Part shown: in pieces, positions 26,530 to 34,703 of the stretch
Numbering within the stretch: position 1 is the first letter of the stretch
How the letters are laid out: every line of letters begins with the position of its first letter
Assembly: GCA_040220415.1 (NCBI GenBank)
Contig: JAVJUV010000157.1
Location: 1-64,000 of the forward strand
Reading direction: 5' to 3'
Length of the DNA stretch: 64,000 nucleotides
Origin: JAVJUV01 sp040220415
GTDB taxonomy: Bacteria > Pseudomonadota > Alphaproteobacteria > Rhodobacterales > Rhodobacteraceae
Position numbers and translations under genes: made by a program
Notes under the pieces: generated by a model
The model's database searches: none
The model's input: only the letters and a program-made list of their open reading frames with translations
What the model was told of the DNA's origin: nothing

Positions 26530-27134
26530 GCTGCCCGCACGTCCCAAGGGTCGATCCACGATCCGCGGGTCCAGCCGCGCCCACCGTCCCAGACCTCGTA
26601 TGTGGCCATCTGGCCGCCGGGTCCGGTCAGGTCGAAGTAGAGATGGGTTTCGCCGACCTCCAGCTCCTCGGGAAACTCGCCTCTAACCGCCAGGCAGGTT
26701 GCGTTCTCGGCCTCGGTCACGGTGAACTCGACCCCGGCCACCGTCACCGTCTGCCCAAGGGTCAGGTTCCGCGCGCGCGGCCACTCGGTTTCGGGAAGCG
26801 GGCGCTCGGCAGCGTAATCGCCCTCATCGACGCTCAGCCAGTATCCCGTGTCGCCCGCGCCTTCAGGACACCAGTATTCGTCCCACCATCCCCGACCATA
26901 GCTGAAACGCGCATGGCCCATCGGAGTCAGATGCAGGCCCCGGACACGCAAGGTCTGTCCCAGCGAGACAAGCGACTTCGCATCCTGCATCACTCCGCCC
27001 GAGCCTGCCAGCCGGAAAGCCTCGTCCCTCAGAACCGAGGTGCTGCCGCAATTCAAACAGGCGATCATGCGGGAATGCTCGAATCGCCGGGGCAATTCGG
27101 CCCCGCAATTCTCGCATTGGAGTCCGCCTACCAT
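26526..27134 (-). CDS. Zinc-ribbon DUF4178 protein (short paralogue)
   Basis: A 202-residue soluble protein starting MVGGLQCENCGAELPRRFEH. It has a CxxC...CxxC zinc ribbon (CENCG, CLNCG) and then a DUF4178 domain (LRVRGLHLTPMGHARFSYGR and WWDEYWCPEGAGDTGYWLSV). It is a short paralogue of the next gene without the membrane part. I preferred the ATG at 27134, which puts the zinc ribbon at the N-terminus; an upstream ATG at 27236 would add 34 arginine-rich residues and leave only 17 bp to the divergent gene. It heads the five-gene cluster running down to 23322. Confidence 0.8.
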   Translation of the reverse strand: MVGGLQCENCGAELPRRFEHSRMIACLNCGSTSVLRDEAFRLAGSGGVMQDAKSLVSLGQTLRVRGLHLTPMGHARFSYGRGWWDEYWCPEGAGDTGYWLSVDEGDYAAERPLPETEWPRARNLTLGQTVTVAGVEFTVTEAENATCLAVRGEFPEELEVGETHLYFDLTGPGGQMATYEVWDGGRGWTRGSWIDPWDVRAA

Positions 27135-27253
27135 GTCAAAACGCCGTCGCCTGAAATGCTCCGCCAGACCATGAATCAGCCGAGCCCAAAGAGCAACCTT
27201 CTGGCCCCTTGGACGCGCCCATGAGATGGTCTGCAACTGAAAGGAGCATGCCC

Positions 27254-27850
27254 ATGCGTATTGCCATGACAGACTTCGCTCTCAAGAACTGGGAACCGGA
27301 AAAGGCAGGTACCCGGATCACCGGGATCACTCCCGAAGAACTGGTCTCACGCGCCAATGCGGCGGGCGGTCCGCTAGTCGATGGATACGCCCCCTTCTGC
27401 AAGCACCTGTTCCTCGAGAACACCACCGACACCCGCTGCGGCTTCGCTCCGATCACAGAGGAAAACCGGCACTTGCTGCGCTCGGGTTATGTCGCCCGCC
27501 GCGAGGGCGAACGCGCAGTGCTGGAACGCTGGTTCGAAGGTCTGGACGCGCCGCGCGCTAAATGGCTCGACGTGATCCTTTACAACCATGCTCAGCTTCT
27601 GGCCGAGGCCCGCGACTACCCCGAAGACCAACTGATCCCGGACTGCGACTGGGGCATCGTCTCGATCATCGGCACGCTGGAACCGGCCGAACCTCCCATG
27701 CCTCCCATCACACAGATGCGGAACGCGCTGGGCCGCGCCGAAGGCGGTTCTGGCATGCCGCTGAATGCCGCCGCCTATGACCGTGCCGTCGGCTTCTGGG
27801 AACGTCATGCCGCCGTCCGCCAGGTGCCACGGGTGACCCCGGCGGCTTGA
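27254..27850 (+). CDS. DUF3228 family protein
   Basis: A 198-residue cytoplasmic protein starting MRIAMTDFALKNWEPEKAG. It contains HLFLENTTDTRCGFAPITEE and the tryptophan/aspartate-rich LIPDCDWGIVSIIGTLEPAE. This pattern matches DUF3228, of unknown function, common in Rhodobacterales and plants. The start is set by AAGGAG at 27241-27246, 7 nt before the ATG at 27254; an ATG at 27248 is too close. It is divergent from the DUF4178 cluster and 37 nt upstream of an MFS transporter gene. Confidence 0.75.
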   Translation: MRIAMTDFALKNWEPEKAGTRITGITPEELVSRANAAGGPLVDGYAPFCKHLFLENTTDTRCGFAPITEENRHLLRSGYVARREGERAVLERWFEGLDAPRAKWLDVILYNHAQLLAEARDYPEDQLIPDCDWGIVSIIGTLEPAEPPMPPITQMRNALGRAEGGSGMPLNAAAYDRAVGFWERHAAVRQVPRVTPAA

Positions 27851-27887
27851 TGCGCTATTCCTGACGGGCAACACGACAGGACGACTC

Positions 27888-29186
27888 ATGGTTCGTCAAA
27901 TTCTACCGATTTCAGCGCTCCTTTTGGGATCGTTCTTTCTGCTTTTCGCGGGCGGCATCAACTCGCTGATCCTTCCGGTCCGTGGTTCCGGCGAAGGCTT
28001 TTCGGATCTCTCGCTCGGCCTTCTCGGCACGGGTTGGGCCATCGGCTATGTTTCGGGATGCCTCTACACCGCGCGTCTCGTCCAAAGGGTCGGCCATATC
28101 AGGGCCTTCAGTGTCATGTGTTCTCTGGCCGGGATCGTCATCCTTGCCCAATTGCTCCTTCTGTCTCCACATGCCTGGATCCCGTTGCGCGCCCTTCAGG
28201 GCTTCTGCTTCGCTGGTGCGGCGATGATCGTCGAAAGCTGGCTTTCCGAGCGGGCAGACGCCAAGAGTCGTGGTCGCATCTTCGGCATTTACACGATGGT
28301 GAACCTGTTCGCTTCGACCGCGGGCCAACTTACGCTCACCGTCGGCGACTCCAGCGGCTATTTCTTCTTCGTTTTGGGCGCGATGTTCTATTCCCTCGCG
28401 TTGATCCCTACTGCGGCCAGTTCAACGGCCACCCCGCAGCCGCTGGTTTCGGTCAAGCTCGATATCCGCGCGCTCTGGCGAAATTCGCCGGTCGCAGTCT
28501 TCGCAGTCTTCATGGTCGGGATATCGAATGCGTCCTTCGGAACCCTTGCTGCCGTCTACGGCGCACGGATCGGGCTAGAGATCACCTCGATCGCTCTTTT
28601 TGCTTCAGTCCCGATCCTGATAGGCGCGGTCAGCCAGATCCCGGTAGGCATTCTTTCGGATCGGATGGACAGACGCAAAGTGCTTGTCGGTGTTGCCGCA
28701 ATCGCACTGGCCGCCGACGCTGCCTTCGTCCTCGCCGCGCCGGAAAGCCAGTGGGCGAACCTTGCCCTGGCCGGTATTTTCGGTGGAGCTATCTTCGCAA
28801 TGTATCCGATCATCATCGCGCACGCGAACGACCACGCCGACGGGAATTTCATCCGCATCAGCGGCGGCCTGCTTCTGGTGTTTGGCGTGGGTTCGATCGT
28901 CGGACCGCTGGCTGCCGGCTGGACGATGTCGACGGTAGGCGAGCGGGGTCTGTTCCTGACCACTGCTACCGCGCACGGCCTGATTGTGTTGCAGGCGGTC
29001 TACCGGATCATGAAACGCGCGCCTGTCGCAGACGAGAATAAGTCCGAATTCAAGGCCGGACCGGTCGGTCGTGCCACGACGCCGCAAACCATCGCGATGT
29101 CCGCCACGGAATCGGAAGTCGAGGAAGTCACGGAACATTCCGACGAAAACCGCCCGGAACCGTCCACCGCCCCGGATCAGTCCTGA
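27888..29186 (+). CDS. MFS transporter
   Basis: A 432-residue major facilitator with about twelve hydrophobic segments. The motif-A-like loop between TM2 and TM3 reads GCLYTARLVQRVGHIRAFSV and its second-half counterpart is GILSDRMDRRKVLVG. The C-terminal ~45 residues are hydrophilic and acidic (SATESEVEEVTEHSDENRPE). The start VRQILPISALLLGSFFLLFA resembles the YcaD/UMF-like branch often seen in Rhodobacterales. The substrate is unknown. The 3' end overlaps convergent trhO by 10 bp. Confidence 0.85.
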   Translation: MVRQILPISALLLGSFFLLFAGGINSLILPVRGSGEGFSDLSLGLLGTGWAIGYVSGCLYTARLVQRVGHIRAFSVMCSLAGIVILAQLLLLSPHAWIPLRALQGFCFAGAAMIVESWLSERADAKSRGRIFGIYTMVNLFASTAGQLTLTVGDSSGYFFFVLGAMFYSLALIPTAASSTATPQPLVSVKLDIRALWRNSPVAVFAVFMVGISNASFGTLAAVYGARIGLEITSIALFASVPILIGAVSQIPVGILSDRMDRRKVLVGVAAIALAADAAFVLAAPESQWANLALAGIFGGAIFAMYPIIIAHANDHADGNFIRISGGLLLVFGVGSIVGPLAAGWTMSTVGERGLFLTTATAHGLIVLQAVYRIMKRAPVADENKSEFKAGPVGRATTPQTIAMSATESEVEEVTEHSDENRPEPSTAPDQS

Positions 29187-30082
29187 CCCAGGTGGGTCTG
29201 GCCGCGTGCCGTGGCCAGTTCGATCTGCCGCTGGCGCTCGCGAAAACGCTCTCGGTCCGCATCCGTGCATTCACCGGCGCACCGCGCGCACGAAACGCCT
29301 TTCTCATATGCCGGGCTCTGCTTGTCCTCGTCGCTCAACGGCCGTCGGCAGGCATGGCACAGGTCATAGCTACCCGCGGCCAGCCCGTGCCCGACCGATA
29401 CCCGCTGATCGAAGACAAAGCACTCTCCCTGCCACAGGCTCTCCTCCGCCGGCACTTCCTCCAGATATTTCAGAATACCACCCTTCAGGTGATAGACCTC
29501 CGCGACGCCCTGACCGATCAGGTAGTTCGTTGACTTCTCGCAGCGGATTCCACCGGTGCAGAACATCGCGATCCGTTTGCCTGCGAAACGATTATGGTTC
29601 CGCTTCCACCAGTCGGGAAACTCGCCGAAAGACCGGGTCTCGGGATCGACGGCCCCCTCGAAACTGCCGATGGCGACCTCGTAATCGTTGCGCGTGTCGA
29701 TCACGGCCACGTCCGGATCGCTGATCAGATCGTTCCAGTCCCTCGGGTCCACATAGGCACCGACGGAAGCCCTCGGGTTCACGTCCGGCTGCCCCATGGT
29801 GACGATCTCCTTCTTCAGCCGCACCTTCAGGCGCACGAATGGCATCTCGGACGCCGTGCTCTCCTTCCACTCCAGGTCAGCGCACCCCGGCAAGTTCCTT
29901 ATATGCGCCAGCACAGCGTCGATCCCTTGACGCGTCCCGGCAATCGTCCCGTTTATCCCTTCCGGCGCAAGAAGCAGCGTGCCCTTCACGCCTTCGGAAC
30001 ACGCCACCCGGGCCAGCGGCCCCTTGAGTGCGCCGGGATCTTCGAACGGTGTGAACTTGTAGAGTGCGGCAACGGTGATCAT
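29177..30082 (-). CDS. trhO: tRNA uridine(34) hydroxylase TrhO (rhodanese-like)
   Basis: A 301-residue rhodanese-domain protein of the YceA/TrhO family, which forms 5-hydroxyuridine at the wobble position of tRNAs. Family features are the N-terminal half with GVKGTLLLAPEGINGTIAG, the rhodanese core DVAVIDTRNDYEVAIGSFEG and the active-site loop MFCTGGIRCEKSTNYL with its cysteine. The C-terminal region is cysteine-rich and presumably metal-binding (YDLCHACRRPL, CARCAGEC). It is convergent with the MFS gene and divergent from pncA. Confidence 0.93.
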   Translation of the reverse strand: MITVAALYKFTPFEDPGALKGPLARVACSEGVKGTLLLAPEGINGTIAGTRQGIDAVLAHIRNLPGCADLEWKESTASEMPFVRLKVRLKKEIVTMGQPDVNPRASVGAYVDPRDWNDLISDPDVAVIDTRNDYEVAIGSFEGAVDPETRSFGEFPDWWKRNHNRFAGKRIAMFCTGGIRCEKSTNYLIGQGVAEVYHLKGGILKYLEEVPAEESLWQGECFVFDQRVSVGHGLAAGSYDLCHACRRPLSDEDKQSPAYEKGVSCARCAGECTDADRERFRERQRQIELATARGQTHLGQD

Positions 30083-30156
30083 GGCTCCGCCAGATACGCC
30101 GTTGATCCTTCGCGGACAAGTCGTAGGCTAGATGCACTACTCCAAGGAGACCGCTC

Positions 30157-30762
30157 ATGCGCCCCGCCAACGAAGCCATCCTCGTCATCGACGTCCAAAA
30201 CGATTTCTGCCCCGGCGGCGCCCTGGCAGTTGAAGGCGGCGACGAGATCGTGGCGCCCATCAATGCGCTGGTGCCCGAATTTCCCGTCCGCGTGTTCACC
30301 CAGGACTGGCACCCGGCGGATCACCTCAGCTTTGCATCGCAGCACAAGGGGAAAGATCCCTTCACAACCATCGAAATGCCGTACGGCACCCAGGTGCTCT
30401 GGCCCGATCATTGCATCATCGGATCGGACGGTGCGAAGTTTCACCTCAGGCTCGACACGCGAACCGCTGACATGATCATCCGCAAGGGGTTCCGACGCGA
30501 GATCGACAGCTACTCGGCCTTCTTCGAAAACGACCATGCCACGCCCACGGGACTGGAAGGCTACCTGAAAAGCCGGGGTGTCGATACAGTGACGCTGGTG
30601 GGTCTGGCCACGGACTATTGCGTGAACTTCTCCGCCGTCGACGCGGCCGGACTGGGCTTCAAGGTGCGCGTGATACAAAGCCTGTGCCGCGCGATCGACC
30701 TGGAGGGTTCTCTCGACGCGGCAAAGAAGGGAATGTCCGGCGCAGGGGTCTCGCTGGTCTGA
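30157..30762 (+). CDS. pncA: Nicotinamidase PncA
   Basis: A 201-residue amidohydrolase that converts nicotinamide to nicotinate in the NAD salvage cycle. Catalytic Asp12 lies in AILVIDVQNDFCPGG, the metal ligands in FTQDWHPADHLSF and WPDHCIIGS, and the nucleophilic cysteine in LVGLATDYCVNFSAVDA. The RBS AAGGAG is 8 nt before the ATG. It stands alone between divergent trhO and a convergent gene of unknown function. Confidence 0.95.
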   Translation: MRPANEAILVIDVQNDFCPGGALAVEGGDEIVAPINALVPEFPVRVFTQDWHPADHLSFASQHKGKDPFTTIEMPYGTQVLWPDHCIIGSDGAKFHLRLDTRTADMIIRKGFRREIDSYSAFFENDHATPTGLEGYLKSRGVDTVTLVGLATDYCVNFSAVDAAGLGFKVRVIQSLCRAIDLEGSLDAAKKGMSGAGVSLV

Positions 30763-30765
30763 CGT

Positions 30766-31617
30766 CTACCGGCTGACCGTGACCATCTTGCCGCCGGTGG
30801 CGGCTTCGATCAGCTTCGTGGCTCCAGTTCCATTGCCCAGCATGGCGACGACCAGGAACAGGCCAAGTGCCATCATCATCATCTTCACCGGGCCAAAGCC
30901 GGATTTCCTGCGCGGCGTGGTATCGATCGTGGACCGGATATCATCTGCCGACATCGGCCGAGGGGGAACGGCGTAGGCCTCGGTCCGCGGCGAACCCGAA
31001 AAGAAGGAATCCATGTCCGATGCAGGGGCCTCGGGGGCCGGCATCGCGGACGCCCCGGTGTTGCTGAAGAACGAATCCATGTCCGGCCCGGCAGGCTGCG
31101 CCACGGGTGGCCGCGCCATGGGCCGACCGCTGAAAAAATCGTCCATCGAGGACTGCGCCCCGCGTGGCGGCGCGGAAGGCGTCTGGTCGCGGACCGCCGC
31201 GTCGCTGCGCAGGGCGTCCAGCGAATGCGAAACAGTGTCCACGGGCTTGGCCGTAAGCGCGGCCATCGCAAAGGCTTCGATGTCGAAGCCGTTCCAATCC
31301 ACGTCTTCCGGCAGTTTTTCCAGGTTTTCCATCAACCGCTCGATGACTTGCGCGCGGGCAGGTCCATCCGAGGCTGGGTACCGTCCCGGTCCCGCACCGC
31401 TGTCATAGACGTTGATACCGAATCCACTGTCCAGCAGACACTTTTTCACGTCCTCCGAAGAGCCCTGCAGTGCCGCAACCGCTGCCGGATCGCGGAACAA
31501 CGCGCGCTGCTCCTGCATTTGTCCGGTCATGCCAAGCTCCTGGAACATTCCGCCGACCTGCGCCTGCACTTCTTTCGGAATGACCGAGAACATGTCGAAA
31601 TCGTAAGTCAGAGCCAT
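30766..31617 (-). CDS. Unknown protein with three MDxFFS motifs spaced 22 residues apart and a C-terminal membrane helix
   Basis: A 283-residue protein of no family I recognise. Residues 1-140 are mixed helical with the ordered segment QVIERLMENLEKLPEDVDWN. Residues 145-225 are proline/alanine-rich and disordered-looking, carrying MDDFFS at 158, MDSFFS at 180 and MDSFFS at 202, exactly 22 residues apart. A basic stretch TPRRKSGFGPVK precedes a single hydrophobic helix (246-262, MMMMALGLFLVVAML), and a short tail follows. The layout suggests a tail-anchored protein with repeated short linear binding motifs facing the cytoplasm. The start at 31617 leaves out an 11-residue in-frame extension with no RBS. 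Confidence 0.75.
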   Translation of the reverse strand: MALTYDFDMFSVIPKEVQAQVGGMFQELGMTGQMQEQRALFRDPAAVAALQGSSEDVKKCLLDSGFGINVYDSGAGPGRYPASDGPARAQVIERLMENLEKLPEDVDWNGFDIEAFAMAALTAKPVDTVSHSLDALRSDAAVRDQTPSAPPRGAQSSMDDFFSGRPMARPPVAQPAGPDMDSFFSNTGASAMPAPEAPASDMDSFFSGSPRTEAYAVPPRPMSADDIRSTIDTTPRRKSGFGPVKMMMMALGLFLVVAMLGNGTGATKLIEAATGGKMVTVSR

Positions 31618-31790
31618 CAATAAACCCCGTAGTCTCCTCTTGCGAAACAATGTCTGGGGATTGTGTCCTGATATTGGCCGGCTGACGGCCAGAAAACGCC
31701 ATTACTATATGTATACCATTGCATACCGTCTTTCTTTCTTAACTGACCTGCGGTATGCGGCTCCAACCCGGTTCGGTCAGGAGGCAAGCC

Positions 31791-33002
31791 ATGTCCAAGA
31801 TGAAGGTAGACAATCCCATCGTCGAGATGGATGGCGACGAGATGACACGCATCATGTGGGATTTCATCAAAAAGAAACTGATACTACCCTACCTCGATAT
31901 CGATCTCCTCTACTACGACCTCGGGATGGAGGAGCGTGACCGCACCGACGACCAGGTCACCATCGACGCCGCCGAAAAAACGAAAGAGGTCGGCGTCGCC
32001 GTCAAATGCGCCACCATCACGCCCGACGAAGCCCGGGTCGAGGAATTTGGCCTCAAGAAAATGTGGCGCTCGCCGAATGGGACGATCCGCAATATCCTCG
32101 GCGGGGTGATCTTCCGGCAGCCGATCATCTGCAAGAACGTGCCACGCCTGGTTCCCGGCTGGACAAAGCCCATTGTTGTCGGTCGCCATGCTTACGGCGA
32201 TCAGTACCGCGCCACCGATTTCCGTTTTCCCGGCAAGGGAAAGCTGACCCTCAAATTCGAGGGTGAGGACGGCCAGGTGATCGAACGCGAGGTTTTCGAC
32301 GCGCCGGACGCTGGCGTCGTCATGGGCATGTACAACCTCGATGCCTCGATCTACGATTTTGCCCGAGCCTCGCTGAACTACGCGCTGAATCTGGGCTGGC
32401 CGCTCTATCTCTCGACCAAGAACACGATCCTCAAGGCCTACGACGGCCGCTTCAAGGATATCTTCCAGGAGGTTTACGAGGCGGAGTTCAAGGAAGCCTA
32501 CGACGAGAAGAAGATCTGGTACGAACACCGCCTGATCGACGACATGGTGGCGTCGTCGCTGAAATGGTCCGGCGGCTATGTCTGGGCCTGCAAGAACTAT
32601 GACGGCGACGTGCAAAGCGATACCGTCGCCCAGGGTTTCGGTTCGCTTGGGTTGATGACCTCGATCCTGATGACGCCCGACGGCAAGATCGTCGAGAGCG
32701 AGGCCGCCCACGGAACGGTGACCCGGCACTACCGCCAGCATCAGGAAGGCCAGCAGACTTCGACCAATTCGATCGCCTCGATCTTTGCCTGGACCGGGGG
32801 CCTGCGCCACCGCGCCAAGCTGGACGGGAACGACAAGCTTCGCGAATTCGTCGAAACGTTGGAGAAGGTCGTCGTCGACACCGTGGAATCGGGTTACATG
32901 ACAAAGGATCTTGCACTTCTTGTCGGCCCGAACCAGGGCTGGCTGACGACCACCGGCTTCCTCGACAAGATCGAAGATAACCTTCGGAAGGCGCTGAGTT
33001 GA
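31791..33002 (+). CDS. icd: NADP-dependent isocitrate dehydrogenase
   Basis: A 403-residue homodimeric-type (eukaryote-like) IDH of the TCA cycle, making 2-oxoglutarate, CO2 and NADPH. It starts MSKMKVDNPIVEMDGDEMTR. It shows the substrate-binding segment WRSPNGTIRNILGGVIFRQP, the metal/catalytic region YEHRLIDDMVASSLKWSGGY and YDGDVQSDTVAQGFGSLGLM, and the cofactor loop EAAHGTVTRHYRQHQEG. The ATG at 31791 has GGAGGC just upstream; the frame opens at 31755 without an RBS. Confidence 0.97.
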   Translation: MSKMKVDNPIVEMDGDEMTRIMWDFIKKKLILPYLDIDLLYYDLGMEERDRTDDQVTIDAAEKTKEVGVAVKCATITPDEARVEEFGLKKMWRSPNGTIRNILGGVIFRQPIICKNVPRLVPGWTKPIVVGRHAYGDQYRATDFRFPGKGKLTLKFEGEDGQVIEREVFDAPDAGVVMGMYNLDASIYDFARASLNYALNLGWPLYLSTKNTILKAYDGRFKDIFQEVYEAEFKEAYDEKKIWYEHRLIDDMVASSLKWSGGYVWACKNYDGDVQSDTVAQGFGSLGLMTSILMTPDGKIVESEAAHGTVTRHYRQHQEGQQTSTNSIASIFAWTGGLRHRAKLDGNDKLREFVETLEKVVVDTVESGYMTKDLALLVGPNQGWLTTTGFLDKIEDNLRKALS

Positions 33003-33401
33003 TCCCTCGAATGCGAGGGTTGCCGCCCCTCGCGCTCCCCGGAGTATTTCCGAAAAGAAGAAGCGGCGATTTGAATCTGACTTTCTGACCTCGCCGCGAA
33101 AGTTTAACGCGTCGGCAACTTCTCTTAACGCACGGTGGCCCGATCGCGGTTCAAGCGGTGTTTTCGGGCCGGTCCACCGACGCGATACCGACAAAATACC
33201 GACGTTATACCGACGTTGCGATTCTTGCCTTCGGCCCTGTAAAACAAGGCGTTTACCTTTCGACCCGTTGTGCGCAACGCCCATCGTACGCACGCACCAT
33301 TAATCGTTCAGGCTGTCACCATGGCGTGAGACTTGTGTCACACACGTTGTCTGCGGGCCACACAGCGCCGATGTTGGGGGCGTGATGACAGGAGGCAGGA
33401 C
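33003..33401 (+). other. Intergenic region after icd (399 bp) with repeat array
   Basis: No gene is supported. It holds a small hairpin CCCTCG-AATG-CGAGGG (33004-33019) just after icd. Next is a stretch CTCCCCGGAGTATTTCCG (about 33034-33051) resembling the short intergenic repeats common in Rhodobacteraceae. The four-unit 11-bp array is at 33174-33217. About 180 bp then precede the hydrolase/OsmC gene and presumably include its promoter. Confidence 0.5.
33174..33217 (+). repeat. 44-bp array of four 11-bp units (core ATACCGAC), left copy
   Basis: The units are CCACCGACGCG, ATACCGACAAA, ATACCGACGTT and ATACCGACGTT, exactly 11 bp apart, so each falls on the same face of the helix. Positions 33187-33217 are identical (31 of 31) to the reverse complement of 56187-56217. 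It lies 184 bp upstream of the hydrolase/OsmC start, reading towards it. Confidence 0.9.
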
Positions 33402-34619
33402 ATGGGCACCGAACGTTTCACCTTCGAAGGCCACGCCGGTCATGCGCTTGCCGCAAGGTTCGACAAACCCGATGGTCCGCACCTTGCGACGGCGCTCTTC
33501 GCCCATTGCTTCACCTGCGGCAAGGACATCACCGCCGCCCGCCGCATCGCATCACGCCTTGCCTCCATGGGGATCGCGGTGCTGCGCTTCGACTTCACCG
33601 GTCTCGGACATTCAGAGGGCGAGTTCGCCAACACGACGTTCAGCTCGAATGTCGAGGACCTGGTGCGCGCAGCCAAAGAACTGGAGTCAAAGGGTTTCGC
33701 ACCTGATCTCTTGATCGGGCACAGCCTTGGCGGGGCTGCGGTCTTGAAGGCCGCGGAGCAGATCGGTTGCGCAAAGGCCGTCGTGACGATGGGCGCTCCC
33801 TTCGATCCCGGTCATGTGACCAATAATTTCGGAGACGCGTTGAGACGCATCAAGGATGAAGGCAAAGCGACGGTCAGCCTGGCCGGGCGAAGTTTTACGA
33901 TCGGCCGGGACTTCATCGAAGACGTTGACGGCGCCCAGCTTGCACGGTCCATCTCGGGTCTTGGGAGGGCTCTGTTGGTCATGCATGCTCCGAGAGACGG
34001 AACTGTCGGAATCGATAACGCGACACGAATCTTCATGGCTGCGAAGCACCCAAAGAGTTTCGTTACACTCGACGACGCGGATCACCTTGTTTCGCGCCCC
34101 GCTGACGCCGAGTATGCAGCCGAAGTCATCGCCGCATGGGCCAGCCGCTACCTTCAACTTCGCCCGCCCGCCCCTCCGCCGGGAGCCCCGGAAGGCATTG
34201 TTCGCGTATCCGAGGTCGATCCGGATGGTTTCCTTCAAGACGTGAACTCGGGACCCCACCATCACGTGCTGGCAGATGAGCCAGCGGCCTATGGCGGCAG
34301 CAACAGGGGCATGACGCCCTATGGATTTCTTGCGGCGGGATTGGGTGCATGCACGTCGATGACGATCCGAATGTACGCTCGTCGAAAAGGCTGGCTTTTG
34401 AAACACGTGTCGGTGGATGTGTGCCACGACAAGGTGCACGGGCAGGATGCGGCAGGTACGGGGTCTGTCCGAATTGATACGTTTTACAGGTCAATTCGGC
34501 TGGAAGGCGAGTTGTCCGAAGATCAGCAGGCGCGGCTCTTGGAGATTGCGGACAAATGTCCTGTACACACTACCCTGTCGCATGGCGCAAAGATCGAAAC
34601 CAGTATCGAAGATACCTGA
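33402..34619 (+). CDS. Bifunctional alpha/beta hydrolase - OsmC family protein
   Basis: A 405-residue two-domain protein. Residues 1-255 form an alpha/beta hydrolase with the nucleophile elbow LLIGHSLGGAAVL (Ser about 110) and a late histidine in DDADHLVSRP. Residues ~270-405 form an OsmC-type domain with the peroxidatic cysteine in GACTSMTIRMYARRKGW and the second cysteine in IADKCPVHTTLS. OsmC proteins reduce organic hydroperoxides; fusions to a hydrolase are a known architecture of unclear physiological role. The RBS AGGAGGC lies upstream of the ATG at 33402. The repeat array at 33174-33217 lies upstream, and a palindrome follows at 34631. Confidence 0.9.
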   Translation: MGTERFTFEGHAGHALAARFDKPDGPHLATALFAHCFTCGKDITAARRIASRLASMGIAVLRFDFTGLGHSEGEFANTTFSSNVEDLVRAAKELESKGFAPDLLIGHSLGGAAVLKAAEQIGCAKAVVTMGAPFDPGHVTNNFGDALRRIKDEGKATVSLAGRSFTIGRDFIEDVDGAQLARSISGLGRALLVMHAPRDGTVGIDNATRIFMAAKHPKSFVTLDDADHLVSRPADAEYAAEVIAAWASRYLQLRPPAPPPGAPEGIVRVSEVDPDGFLQDVNSGPHHHVLADEPAAYGGSNRGMTPYGFLAAGLGACTSMTIRMYARRKGWLLKHVSVDVCHDKVHGQDAAGTGSVRIDTFYRSIRLEGELSEDQQARLLEIADKCPVHTTLSHGAKIETSIEDT

Positions 34620-34630
34620 AACGCGGATAT

Positions 34631-34646
34631 TTGACCAATCGGTCAA
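34631..34646 (+). promoter_or_regulatory. Perfect palindrome upstream of deoC, candidate operator
   Basis: TTGACC-AATC-GGTCAA, a 6-4-6 perfect inverted repeat, lies 58 bp upstream of the deoC ATG and 12 bp after the preceding stop. Its size and symmetry suit a dimeric (for example TetR- or GntR-type) repressor. No regulator gene is adjacent. Confidence 0.5.
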
Positions 34647-34703
34647 TCTTGATTAATCGCAAGCCGCGTGTCACGCTCCCGTTGTCCAATCGGGGCCCTG
34701 CCT

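Noticed and set aside
33004..33019. Hairpin after icd as a full intrinsic terminator
   Set aside because: The stem has only six pairs and is followed by a GC-rich stretch without a T tract.
31884..33293. A 469-codon open frame antisense to icd
   Set aside because: It mirrors the GC-rich third-position pattern of icd, has no RBS or recognisable domain, and icd on the other strand is certain.
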